A DNA stretch of 64,000 bases, taken from positions 1-64,000 of the forward strand of contig CAZKBT010000006.1 of assembly GCA_964551305.1 (NCBI GenBank), read 5' to 3'. Source of the stretch: JBAZDC01 sp041654595. Its GTDB lineage: Bacteria; Pseudomonadota; Gammaproteobacteria; Burkholderiales; Burkholderiaceae_B. This document shows, in pieces, positions 1 to 7,102 of this stretch. The translations under genes were made by a program, and so were the position numbers. A model generated the notes under the pieces. It had not been told where the DNA came from and did not search any database. It saw only the letters and a program-made list of their open reading frames with translations. The stretch's first letter is position 1; each line of letters opens with the position of its first letter.

Positions 1-141
1 CGATGACGGAACTGGGCAGGCTGAAAAGTTTTTGTAAGCTGAGAACGCTGGCCGGCGAGAACTATAAGAACCAATTTTCCCATCGCCCATGTTTCAGCGG
101 AATTCGCGTCGATGGACATTGTGCCGCCTATGAGGGGCAAA

Positions 142-168
142 CAGAAAAGAAAACCCGCCGAAGCGGGT
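142..168 (-). terminator. Rho-independent terminator of the 76-aa gene
   Basis: Read on the minus strand this is a 6-bp stem (ACCCGC/GCGGGT) with a four-base loop followed by TTTTCTTTTC. It lies about 20 bases beyond the stop codon of the small gene at 189-419, which supports that gene being a real transcription unit. Confidence 0.75.
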
Positions 169-188
169 GGAGGATAGAGGGTGAGTGG

Positions 189-419
189 TTATCGCCTATA
201 GGCTTGGCGCATGTAGTCCTCAAGCTCTTGGGCTGTGCTGAGGCTAGGCCTTCGATAGCCTACCGTGCTGAAAAAGTTGGGGTGTGAATTCTTTTCCTGG
301 CTGCGCTGTTTAGCGTCTTCTTCGAAGTTTTTGAGTTGTTGGGCGCGCCATTGCTCGGGGGGTACATTGTCGAGCAAGTTATACCTTGTGGCGGGCACGT
401 CCTTCATTAGCTTTCCCAT
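189..419 (-). CDS. Small hypothetical protein (76 aa)
   Basis: I do not recognise this protein. It is hydrophilic, rich in Gln, Glu, Arg and Asn, with no signal peptide or membrane segment. The case that it is expressed is good: a clear Shine-Dalgarno sequence (AAGGAGAG) sits about six bases before the ATG at 419, and an intrinsic terminator follows the stop codon. It lies downstream of tRNA-Cys on the same strand with its own terminator between them, so it is probably monocistronic. Being just 3' of a tRNA gene, it could be cargo of an integrated element, but no integrase or att repeat is visible in the window. Confidence 0.6.
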   Translation of the reverse strand: MGKLMKDVPATRYNLLDNVPPEQWRAQQLKNFEEDAKQRSQEKNSHPNFFSTVGYRRPSLSTAQELEDYMRQAYRR

Positions 420-759
420 TATCTCTCCTTGTGGGTTTTGATTTAGAGGGGCTTAGCAATTACCGGCGTTCGTGGTGCCGGTGGGTGCATTCTGCCTCAG
501 GCGTTTTCTTGCTGCTGAGCATGTTGTTACTAAAAGTGTTACTTAATCGGCCCTCCTCAAGGGAAACTGTGTATTCAATTGCGTATTCGTTTCATTTCTC
601 TTTGCTTCACCTACCTGTCCGCAATGCGGCCCTCACAGCGTAACGGGCAAGGTCGTCGCGAGTTGGAGGTTGGGGTGGCGTGCGAGGAATTTTTCTGTGC
701 AAAAGCACACAGCATATTCAGGGTTGGATTTGTAAGTTGCTACGGATGGCAGAGCGCAC
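420..759. other. Intergenic stretch, no gene seen
   Basis: Between the small gene and the tRNA-Cys terminator I find no reading frame with a credible ribosome binding site and no recognisable RNA. The open frames here are short and mutually overlapping. The stretch presumably holds the promoter of the 76-aa gene, but no convincing -35/-10 pair was identified. Confidence 0.4.
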
Positions 760-783
760 AAAAGCCCGCTCGGTGGCGGGCCT
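760..783 (-). terminator. Terminator downstream of tRNA-Cys
   Basis: On the minus strand: GCCCGC stem, six-base loop, GCGGGC stem, then TTTT. It lies about 50 bases beyond the 3' end of the tRNA gene and has the orientation expected for its terminator. Confidence 0.7.
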
Positions 784-831
784 TATGTCATATTATCCCC
801 ATACAGGGAATAAGAAAATCTCTGCAAACAC

Positions 832-905
832 TGGAGGCGCAACTCGGAATCGAACCGGGGTACACGGATTTGCAATCCGCTGCATAACCACTCTGCCATT
901 GCGCC
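832..905 (-). tRNA. tRNA-Cys (GCA)
   Basis: A 74-base cloverleaf with an encoded CCA. The acceptor stem is GGCGCAA/TTGCGCC, the anticodon loop reads TTGCAAA giving anticodon GCA, and the T arm contains GGTTCGATTCC. Position and anticodon are unambiguous. A hairpin terminator follows at 760-783. Confidence 0.96.
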
Positions 906-969
906 AGTCACCAAGCAAATTCCGCTTGCTGCCAAGCCGGTCATTCTATATCATTTTCTCAGCCTTTGC

Positions 970-1602
970 TTAATACGCCGGTGGCGCGGCCGGCGCCTCG
1001 CGCCATTCGCCAGGCCGCAGGCCGTCCAGCGTCCAGGGTCCCACGCGCACGCGCACCAGCCTCAAGGTCGGCAGTCCGACCGCCGCCGTCATCCGGCGTA
1101 CTTGCCGGTTCCTGCCTTCCTGGATGGTCAATTCTATCCACGACGTCGGGACGTGCTTGCGAAAGCGCACCGGCGGTTCCCGCTCCCATAGGGTCGGCTC
1201 CGTCATGGCCTCGGCTTGCGCGGGCAAGGTCGGGCCGTCGTTCAATGGCACGCCTTCCCGCAACGCTTGCAGCTGTTCAGGCGACGGCACGCCTTCCACC
1301 TGCGCCCAATAGGTCTTGCTCATTCGATGCTTCGGATGCGCAATCCGGGCTTGCAAGCGGCCATCGTTCGTCAGCAACAGCAAGCCTTCGCTGTCACGGT
1401 CCAGCCTGCCCGCGGGGTAGACGTCGGGGACGTCCACGTAGTCCTTGAGGGTCGGCCGGCCTTGATCGTCGCTGAACTGGGTCAGGACGTCGTACGGCTT
1501 GTTCAGGATGAGCAGGCGCGGCGGTTGCGCGGGTGTCTTGGCGACGCGGCGCATTGCCGGAAGACGATGGCTGGGGCTGTGAGGTCGAAAAGCGGAAGGC
1601 AT
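970..1602 (-). CDS. rluE: 23S rRNA pseudouridine(2457) synthase RluE
   Basis: This RsuA/RluB/E/F-family enzyme isomerises one uridine in 23S rRNA to pseudouridine. From the ATG at 1602 it is 210 aa, close to the 217 aa of E. coli RluE. Diagnostic features are NKPYDVLTQF at residues 34-43, the catalytic motif GRLDRDSEG with Asp68, LNDGPTLPA in the middle, and GRNRQVRRMTA near the C terminus; these match RluE rather than the RluB or RsuA branches. There is no N-terminal S4 domain, as in RluE. A TTG start at 1662 would add 20 unconserved residues; the ATG at 1554 would still leave the whole catalytic domain. It appears to be a single-gene unit. Confidence 0.9.
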   Translation of the reverse strand: MPSAFRPHSPSHRLPAMRRVAKTPAQPPRLLILNKPYDVLTQFSDDQGRPTLKDYVDVPDVYPAGRLDRDSEGLLLLTNDGRLQARIAHPKHRMSKTYWAQVEGVPSPEQLQALREGVPLNDGPTLPAQAEAMTEPTLWEREPPVRFRKHVPTSWIELTIQEGRNRQVRRMTAAVGLPTLRLVRVRVGPWTLDGLRPGEWREAPAAPPAY

Positions 1603-1850
1603 CCGATGGATCTCGCTGAGGGGATGCGTGCAGTGTAACGCCGGCGGGACGAGGCCGTTCAATTCCGATGCTCCGACGGACTATTCCATTATAGAAGCCG
1701 GTTATGCCAGGCCGGAGGCGGTGGCTAGGGAAAGCAGACTATTCTGTTCTACACTCGATACAGAGAGCTCGGCTCGGTCGCGGTCGCAGTGTCATGTCGA
1801 AGTGGATCGTCCGTGGAACCGGCCAAGGGCAAGAACGAAAGGAGACTGAC

Positions 1851-2774
1851 GTGTCTATACATGATGGCAATGAAAGCGAAGCCGCCGCGCGTGTCGCATT
1901 CTTCGGCTTGGGCAACATGGGCGGGCCGATGGCAGCCAACCTCGCCAAGGCGGGCTATGCGGTGCAGGCTTTCGACCTGTCGGGCCCGGCCTGCGATCGC
2001 GCGGCGGCGCAAGGCGTGGCGATTGCGCTTTCGGCCGGCAAGGCCGTCGAGGGCGCCGACGTGGTGATCAGTATGCTGCCCGCCGGCTGCCACGTGGAAT
2101 CGCTCTACCTGGGCGACGAGGGGCGGGACGGCTTGCTGGGCATGGTGTCGTCCACGACGCTGATCGTCGATTCGAGCACCATTTCGACGGCAAGCGCCCT
2201 GCGGGTCGCCGATGCGGCGCGCAAGGCCGGGCTGTCCATGATCGACGCGCCGGTTTCGGGCGGGACGGGCGGAGCTGTCGCCGGCACGTTGACGTTCATG
2301 GTCGGCGGCGCCAAGGCGGACGTCGAGCGAGCGCGTCCGATTCTGGAGTGCATGGGGAAAAATGTCTTTCACGCTGGCGAGGCGGGCGCGGGCCAGGCGG
2401 CGAAGATATGCAACAACATGCTGTTGGGCATCTTGATGATCGGGACCAGCGAAGCGCTGGCTCTGGGCAAGGCGTGCGGCCTGGACCAGGGCGTGTTGTC
2501 CGAAATCATGCGTTTGAGCTCGGGAGGCAACTGGGCGCTGGAAAAGTACAATCCCGTGCCCGGCGTGATGGCGCACGCGCCCGCGTCCAAAGAGTACACG
2601 GGCGGATTCGGCACGGATCTGATGCTCAAGGACCTGGGGCTGGCTGTCGAGGCCGCGCAAGGCGCAGGAGCCATTACGCCGCTTGGCGGGCTGGCGCGCC
2701 AGATCTACGCCATGCACAGCAAGTCCGGTAGCGGCGGGCTGGATTTCTCCAGCGTGATACGGCAGTTCGAATGA
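1851..2774 (+). CDS. mmsB: 3-hydroxyisobutyrate dehydrogenase family protein
   Basis: This is an NAD(P)-dependent beta-hydroxyacid dehydrogenase, probably oxidising 3-hydroxyisobutyrate to methylmalonate semialdehyde in valine catabolism. Residues 19-24 carry the GLGNMG nucleotide-binding loop, SGGTGGA at about 137-142 is the substrate-binding motif, and Lys185 in GAGQAAKICNNM is the catalytic lysine. The GTG at 1851 is chosen because AAGGAG lies seven to eight bases upstream; it gives 307 aa, within the usual size. An upstream in-frame extension lacks a ribosome binding site. No mmsA or acyl-CoA dehydrogenase is adjacent, so other small beta-hydroxyacids (glyoxylate reductase or tartronate semialdehyde reductase type) remain possible. 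Its stop directly abuts the stop of the converging terC-like gene. Confidence 0.82.
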   Translation: MSIHDGNESEAAARVAFFGLGNMGGPMAANLAKAGYAVQAFDLSGPACDRAAAQGVAIALSAGKAVEGADVVISMLPAGCHVESLYLGDEGRDGLLGMVSSTTLIVDSSTISTASALRVADAARKAGLSMIDAPVSGGTGGAVAGTLTFMVGGAKADVERARPILECMGKNVFHAGEAGAGQAAKICNNMLLGILMIGTSEALALGKACGLDQGVLSEIMRLSSGGNWALEKYNPVPGVMAHAPASKEYTGGFGTDLMLKDLGLAVEAAQGAGAITPLGGLARQIYAMHSKSGSGGLDFSSVIRQFE

Positions 2775-3485
2775 TCAGGCCGCTTGGCCCTTGGCGGCGA
2801 GCTTGCGCTTGGCCAGCCAACGTCCCACGACGACGATGAACACGGCGCCGATGACTTCGGCTGCGATCTTGACCATGGCCGACGGCTCGCCGTAGCGTTC
2901 GACGAGGAAGAAGTCAGTGACCAGCATGCCGCCGGCGATCCATCCCAGCAGGGCCGCGCCGAAGGTGACGACCAGGGGAAAGCGGTCGATGAGCTTGAGT
3001 ACCAGCGTGCTGCCCCAGATGATGATGGGCACGCTGACGACCAAGCCGAAAACGACCAGTCCGATCTGATGATCGGGGTGGGCGCCTTGCGCCGCGCCGG
3101 CGATGGCGATCACATTGTCCAGGCTCATGACGAAGTCGGCGATGATGATCGTCTTGATGGCCGACATGATGGACGAGCCGCCTTCGATGTTGCCGTGCGC
3201 GTCGTCTTCCGGTAGCAGCAGCTTGACGCCGATCCATATCAGCAGCAATGCGCCCACGATTTTCAGGAAAGGAATGCTCAGCAGGGTGAGGGCGAATGCA
3301 ATGAGGATCACGCGCAGGATGATGGCGCCTGCGGTGCCCCACATAATCCCTTGCATGCGCTGTTTTTTGGGAAGGTTGCGGCATGCCAGGGCGATGACGA
3401 CGGCGTTGTCGCCGCCCAGCAGGATGTCGATGAGGATGATCTGGAATACGGCTGTCCAGCTCAAGGTTTGCAAAAACTCTAGCAT
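2775..3485 (-). CDS. TerC/YjbE family integral membrane protein, likely Mn2+ exporter
   Basis: A polytopic inner-membrane protein of about 236 aa and seven predicted helices. The family motifs GGDNAV (near residue 22) and DFVMSLDNVIA (near residue 120) supply the conserved acidic residues of TerC proteins. Members such as Alx and YoaB-type proteins are implicated in manganese export. The ATG at 3485 follows CAGGAA by five bases; a TTG 15 bases further upstream is less likely. The upstream region folds as a yybP-ykoY riboswitch (3548-3675), which strongly supports manganese as the relevant metal and riboswitch induction by excess Mn2+. The older tellurite-resistance name is historical. Confidence 0.9.
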   Translation of the reverse strand: MLEFLQTLSWTAVFQIILIDILLGGDNAVVIALACRNLPKKQRMQGIMWGTAGAIILRVILIAFALTLLSIPFLKIVGALLLIWIGVKLLLPEDDAHGNIEGGSSIMSAIKTIIIADFVMSLDNVIAIAGAAQGAHPDHQIGLVVFGLVVSVPIIIWGSTLVLKLIDRFPLVVTFGAALLGWIAGGMLVTDFFLVERYGEPSAMVKIAAEVIGAVFIVVVGRWLAKRKLAAKGQAA

Positions 3486-3547
3486 ACAATTTCCTGACAA
3501 AAGTAAGACTTATTGGTATCAGGCAACGGCCTATGCATTTATGAGGA

Positions 3548-3675
3548 TAGACCTTGCCCGTTGAACGGCAAGGTCTTGCTTGCAACCGTGGCTGCCCGGG
3601 CACCGGGTGCGTGGCGTTGCGCCACCACCGTAATGACGATGCGTCGGAGGTAAGCTACTCCCCTTGGTCACGGAA
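3548..3675 (-). promoter_or_regulatory. yybP-ykoY manganese riboswitch
   Basis: Read on the minus strand, the leader of the TerC gene begins with AGGGGAGTAGCTTACCTCC, continues through CATCGTCATTACGG and a GC-rich hairpin, and ends with GCAAGACCTTGCC and GGCAAGGTCT forming a ten-base-pair stem (3550-3575). The GGGGAGTAGC opening and the AGACCTTGCC/GGCAAGGTCT helix are hallmarks of this class, which senses Mn2+. About 60 bases separate it from the start codon, enough for an expression platform. Confidence 0.88.
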
Positions 3676-3698
3676 AGTTAATTCGGCTGATGATAAAT

Positions 3699-3723
3699 GT
3701 CAATCGGAAATTTCCTGATTGAC
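3699..3723 (-). terminator. Hairpin terminator after the TPP-controlled operon
   Basis: GTCAATC at 3699-3705 pairs with GATTGAC at 3717-3723, enclosing the self-complementary GGAAATTTCC. It lies 14 bases past the stop of the last operon gene and before the next riboswitch. The following minus-strand tract (ATTTATC) is only weakly U-rich; on the plus strand CTTTGTT follows, so it may act in either direction. Confidence 0.5.
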
Positions 3724-3736
3724 TTTGTTGCCGGGC

Positions 3737-4504
3737 CTAGCGCATGAGCAGGCCGCCGTCGACGTACAGCACCTGGCCGGTCATGAACCGGCTCCAATCG
3801 GAAGCCAGGAACAGAACGGGTCCGGCAACGTCGTCGGGCGAGGCGATGCGGCGCAACGGCGTTTGCTCGGCAAGCTGTTCGCGTATGGTTTCCCGGGTGC
3901 CGCAGCTGGCCTGCGTGGGCCACACCAAGCCGGGTGCGACGCAGTTGACGCGTATGCCCGATGGGCCCAATTCGGCCGCCAGATTACGGCTGAAGCCGAC
4001 CAGGGCGGATTTTGCGGTGGCGTAATCGTGATATGGCACGACGGGATGTTCGGCCAGATCGCTGGCCATATTGATGACGCTGCCGCGGGCGCGCAGACGC
4101 ATGGAAGGCACGACCGCCTGGCAGACGTTGTAGGCGCCTTGCACGGCGCCTTCGAACTGCTGTTGATAGCTTGCCCAATCGATCGCGTCGAACCGGCAAC
4201 GCTGGTCGGGATCGAAATGATACGGGCGAAACGCGTTGTTGACCACTACGTCGATATGGCCGGTTTCCGCGAGCGCTTGCGCGATCAGCGCATCGACTTC
4301 GCCGCGTTGCGTGACGTCGGCGCGCAGCGCCCATGCATCGCCGCCGGCGTCCAGGCAGTCTTGCACGACGCTGTGAGCGGCTTGCTCGTCGCGCAGATAG
4401 TTGACGATGACCAGCGCGCCTTCACGCGCGAAGGCGCGCGCAAGGGCGGCGCCTATCCCTTTGCTCGAGCCGGTCACGAGTACGACTTTGTTCTTGAAAT
4501 CCAT
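3737..4504 (-). CDS. Short-chain dehydrogenase/reductase, last gene of TPP-riboswitch operon
   Basis: A 255-aa classical SDR that oxidises or reduces an alcohol/carbonyl pair with NAD(P)H. The cofactor loop TGSSKGIG is at 11-18, the structural NNA at 89-91, and the catalytic residues are Ser148, Tyr161 and Lys165 (YATAK). It resembles FabG-type reductases, but no fatty-acid genes are nearby. The ATG at 4504 has AAGGAG upstream. It starts 29 bases after the solute-binding protein gene, on the same strand, so it is placed in the TPP-controlled operon. In that setting a plausible role is reducing the aldehyde delivered by the LuxC-like enzyme to an alcohol; this is inference. Confidence 0.85.
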   Translation of the reverse strand: MDFKNKVVLVTGSSKGIGAALARAFAREGALVIVNYLRDEQAAHSVVQDCLDAGGDAWALRADVTQRGEVDALIAQALAETGHIDVVVNNAFRPYHFDPDQRCRFDAIDWASYQQQFEGAVQGAYNVCQAVVPSMRLRARGSVINMASDLAEHPVVPYHDYATAKSALVGFSRNLAAELGPSGIRVNCVAPGLVWPTQASCGTRETIREQLAEQTPLRRIASPDDVAGPVLFLASDWSRFMTGQVLYVDGGLLMR

Positions 4505-4533
4505 GGCGGGTGCTCCTTTGGCGGGATGGCCGT

Positions 4534-5541
4534 TCAAGGCGCAAGCAGATCCTGGGCGATTACGTCCTGGATGACGATGTCGCGGCTGACCAGTCCCAGC
4601 TTGCGATAGGCATCGGCAGCAGCCTGCAACGATGCCGGATCCAGGGTTCCCAATCCTTGGCGTCGCGTCAGGTCGGACATCGAGGCGCGATTGCGCAAGG
4701 CGATGATGTCCAGATTCAATTCCGGATCCTGACCGTCGATGGCATGTCGCACGGCCAGCTGCGCCGCTTTCTCCGGCTCGTCGATCATCCACTGGGCACT
4801 GCGACGGTACGCGGCGAGAAAGCGTCGCAGCATCGCTTTTTCCTGCTGGTAGGTCGTTTCCCGGGTGACCAGCAGGTCGCTGGAGTAGTTCAGGTAGTCG
4901 GCCACGTTGATGACCGTGACGTCCTTTAGTCCGCGCCGGCGAGCCAGCGCAAGGCCGGTATCGGTGGCGGCGGTCGCATCGACCTGGCCAAGCATGAGCG
5001 GCGCGAAGTTGAGCAGCCCCGTCACGATGATCGTGACGTCGTCTTCACTCAGGCCGGCTTGCTGCAGCAGGATCTGCAGATTCTGCCGTGTGCCGCTGGA
5101 CAGGCTGTAGACCCCGATCCGCTTGCCTTTCAGATCGGACGGCGTCGTGATGCCGCTGGAGGCCGGCGCCACGACATTGAATACGTTCTGCGGATAGATG
5201 TCGTAGATCGCGCGCAGCTTTGCGCCTTTGTCCAAAGCCGCAAAGAACGATCCGGGGTCGGTGAATGCGATTTTCGCCTGGCCGCTCAACAGGTTGCGCA
5301 CGGCGTCGCCTCCGCCCGCGCCGGGCAGGTAGTCCAGGGCCAGGCCTTGCTCCCGGAAAAAGCCGTTCTCGGGCTCGGCCAGCAGATTGGTGATCTCGCT
5401 GATGGGCTTGCTCCACCCGGCCAGGCCGACCTTCTCCAATGGGGCCGGCTGCGCATGCGAGGCGGACGCGCGCAGCGTCAGAAACGTGGTGGAAGCAAGT
5501 CCGAGCAGTGCGCCGATAGCGTCGCGTCGTGTCGTTGTCAT
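4534..5541 (-). CDS. NitT/TauT-family (NMT1/THI5-like) ABC substrate-binding protein
   Basis: A periplasmic receptor of 335 aa. The N terminus has a twin-arginine-like pattern (TTRRDAIGALLGL) followed by a hydrophobic segment and ASASHA, suggesting Tat export. The mature part has the family signatures VGLAGWSKP, LLSGQAKIAFTDPGSFFAAL and DLKGKRIGVYSLSSGTR. Receptors of this family bind sulfonates, nitrate/cyanate or, as ThiY, the pyrimidine precursor of thiamine. Because the operon is headed by a TPP riboswitch, a thiamine precursor is the most likely ligand. Its ATG overlaps the stop codon of the permease gene by four bases, implying translational coupling. Confidence 0.88.
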   Translation of the reverse strand: MTTTRRDAIGALLGLASTTFLTLRASASHAQPAPLEKVGLAGWSKPISEITNLLAEPENGFFREQGLALDYLPGAGGGDAVRNLLSGQAKIAFTDPGSFFAALDKGAKLRAIYDIYPQNVFNVVAPASSGITTPSDLKGKRIGVYSLSSGTRQNLQILLQQAGLSEDDVTIIVTGLLNFAPLMLGQVDATAATDTGLALARRRGLKDVTVINVADYLNYSSDLLVTRETTYQQEKAMLRRFLAAYRRSAQWMIDEPEKAAQLAVRHAIDGQDPELNLDIIALRNRASMSDLTRRQGLGTLDPASLQAAADAYRKLGLVSRDIVIQDVIAQDLLAP

Positions 5542-6326
5542 GATGATGACCTGGAGGTGGGAGTGGAGCAATAGGGGCGCAGCAATAACGCTTGCAGCAA
5601 GAGCGAAGCCTGATAGAGCAGCCAGCCCATCAGGGTGATCAAGATCAACACGGCGAACATCAGCGGCGTGTCCATGGAGCCTTGCGCGGCGATGATCAGC
5701 GCGCCCAGCCCATGGCTGGCGCCGATGAACTCGCCCACGACGGCTCCGACGAGAGCGAGCACGACCGCGACGCGCACGCCGGCCAGAATCGCCGGAAGGC
5801 CGTGAGGCACCTTCAGGCGCCACAAGGTCTGCCAGCGCGACGCGCCCAGCATTCGGAATAGCTCCAGGCGGGCGGCGTCTACTTGGCCGATGGCGGTAAG
5901 CGTGTTTTCGAGCAACGGAAAGAAGCACACCAGGGCGGTGATGACGACCATCGGCAGCGTGCCGAAGCCCAGCCATACGGTCAGCAACGGCGCGAGCGCC
6001 AGCTTGGGCACGACTTGGCTGGCGATGATGTACGGCATCGCCACGCGCTGGATGAAGGCCGATTCGCCCAGCGCCAGTCCGCATGCGAATCCGATGATGC
6101 CGCCCAATCCGAGGCCGACGACGACCTCCAGTCCGGTTTGCGCGATATGGGGCCAGAAATACCCCGAGGCCAGGCCGCGCCACAACGCGCCGGCGATGAC
6201 GCTGGGCGCGGGCAGGACCAGCGAGGACCAATCGAGCGACGCCACGGCCCATTCCCATGCCAGCAAAAGGACGAGTGCCAGCAGCGCGGACCAGGCGCGG
6301 GGCGATTGCGGCAGCTTGCCGATCAT
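5538..6326 (-). CDS. ABC transporter permease, NitT/TauT (ThiX/SsuC) type
   Basis: A 262-aa inner-membrane permease with about six helices. The cytoplasmic coupling loop QVDAARLELFRMLGASRWQ matches the EAA motif of binding-protein-dependent permeases. The ATG at 6326 overlaps the TGA of the ATPase gene (ATGA), and its own stop overlaps the receptor gene in the same way. With those two genes it completes one importer. Similar permeases serve taurine, alkanesulfonate, nitrate and thiamine-pyrimidine uptake; the riboswitch favours the last. Confidence 0.88.
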   Translation of the reverse strand: MIGKLPQSPRAWSALLALVLLLAWEWAVASLDWSSLVLPAPSVIAGALWRGLASGYFWPHIAQTGLEVVVGLGLGGIIGFACGLALGESAFIQRVAMPYIIASQVVPKLALAPLLTVWLGFGTLPMVVITALVCFFPLLENTLTAIGQVDAARLELFRMLGASRWQTLWRLKVPHGLPAILAGVRVAVVLALVGAVVGEFIGASHGLGALIIAAQGSMDTPLMFAVLILITLMGWLLYQASLLLQALLLRPYCSTPTSRSSS

Positions 6327-7102
6327 GACGGCTGCTCCATGCCGCGGCGCAAGTGCGCGCAGACTTCGGTGAACGCCATGCCATGGCGAAGCGCCGGGCG
6401 GCGAGGCCGCTCGAGCTCGATGGGTATGTCGGCGACGATTCGCCCGCGATCCATGACCGCGACGCGATCCGCCAGGTAGGCCGCCTCCGCGATGTCGTGC
6501 GTGACGAACAGGACGGCGCTGTCGTATTGGCTGCACAGCGCCAGCAGGCTATCCTGGAGCTCTTCCCGGGTGAGGGCGTCCAGCGCGGCAAAGGGCTCGT
6601 CCATCAGCAGCAGCCTGGGCCGCGCCAGCAGGGCTCGCGCGATGGCCACGCGGCTTTGCTGACCGCCCGACAATTGGTTCGGGTGGCGGTGCCGCAGCGG
6701 CAGCAGGCCCACGTGATCGAGCACCTCTTCGGCATGGGCGACGTCGTCGGCGCCGGGCCGTCGCCGCAGCGAAACGGGCAACAAGACGTTGTCGATAACG
6801 CTTGCCCATTCGAGCAGGGTCGGCGTTTGAAAAACGAAGCCGGTGCGCGTATCCGGTTCCGATACCGGTTCGCCATCCAGGGTGATGGCGCCGCTTTGCG
6901 GCAGCAGCAAGCCGGCCGCCAGCTTGAGCAGCGTTGATTTGCCGCAGCCGCTGCGCCCAAGCAGGCAATGAAACGCGCCTTGCGGCAAGGACCAGTCGAC
7001 GTCGGCGACCGCCGCGCGCGAACCTGGGTAGCGGTAGCTCACCTGGCGCATGCGCAGCAGGAGGCGATCCATCGATGGCGTGGCGATCGTCGTATCAGTC
7101 AC
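6323..7102 (-). CDS. ABC transporter ATP-binding protein, NitT/TauT (ThiZ/SsuB) type
   Basis: The ATPase of the importer, 259 aa from a GTG at 7102. Walker A GRSGCGKST is at about 49-57, followed by the Q-loop FVFQTPTLLEW, the signature LSGGQQSR, Walker B LLLMDEP and the switch histidine in FVTHDIAEA. The GTG start overlaps the end of the LuxC-like gene by eight bases; the ATG at 7072 (MDRLLLRMRQ) is an alternative that would avoid the overlap. Either way it is immediately downstream of the reductase gene and co-transcribed. Confidence 0.87.
   Translation of the reverse strand: MTDTTIATPSMDRLLLRMRQVSYRYPGSRAAVADVDWSLPQGAFHCLLGRSGCGKSTLLKLAAGLLLPQSGAITLDGEPVSEPDTRTGFVFQTPTLLEWASVIDNVLLPVSLRRRPGADDVAHAEEVLDHVGLLPLRHRHPNQLSGGQQSRVAIARALLARPRLLLMDEPFAALDALTREELQDSLLALCSQYDSAVLFVTHDIAEAAYLADRVAVMDRGRIVADIPIELERPRRPALRHGMAFTEVCAHLRRGMEQPS

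Noticed and set aside
1..90. Minus-strand frame from an ATG at 90 open to the window edge
   Set aside because: Only 30 codons, no ribosome binding site and no recognisable sequence; cannot be judged without the flanking DNA.
3..287. 94-codon plus-strand frame at the left edge
   Set aside because: It runs through a terminator hairpin and antisense to the better supported 76-aa gene, and has no ribosome site.
5542..6591. N-terminal extension joining the solute-binding protein frame to an upstream open frame
   Set aside because: The extension is the permease gene read in another frame; the Tat-like signal peptide marks the true start at 5541.
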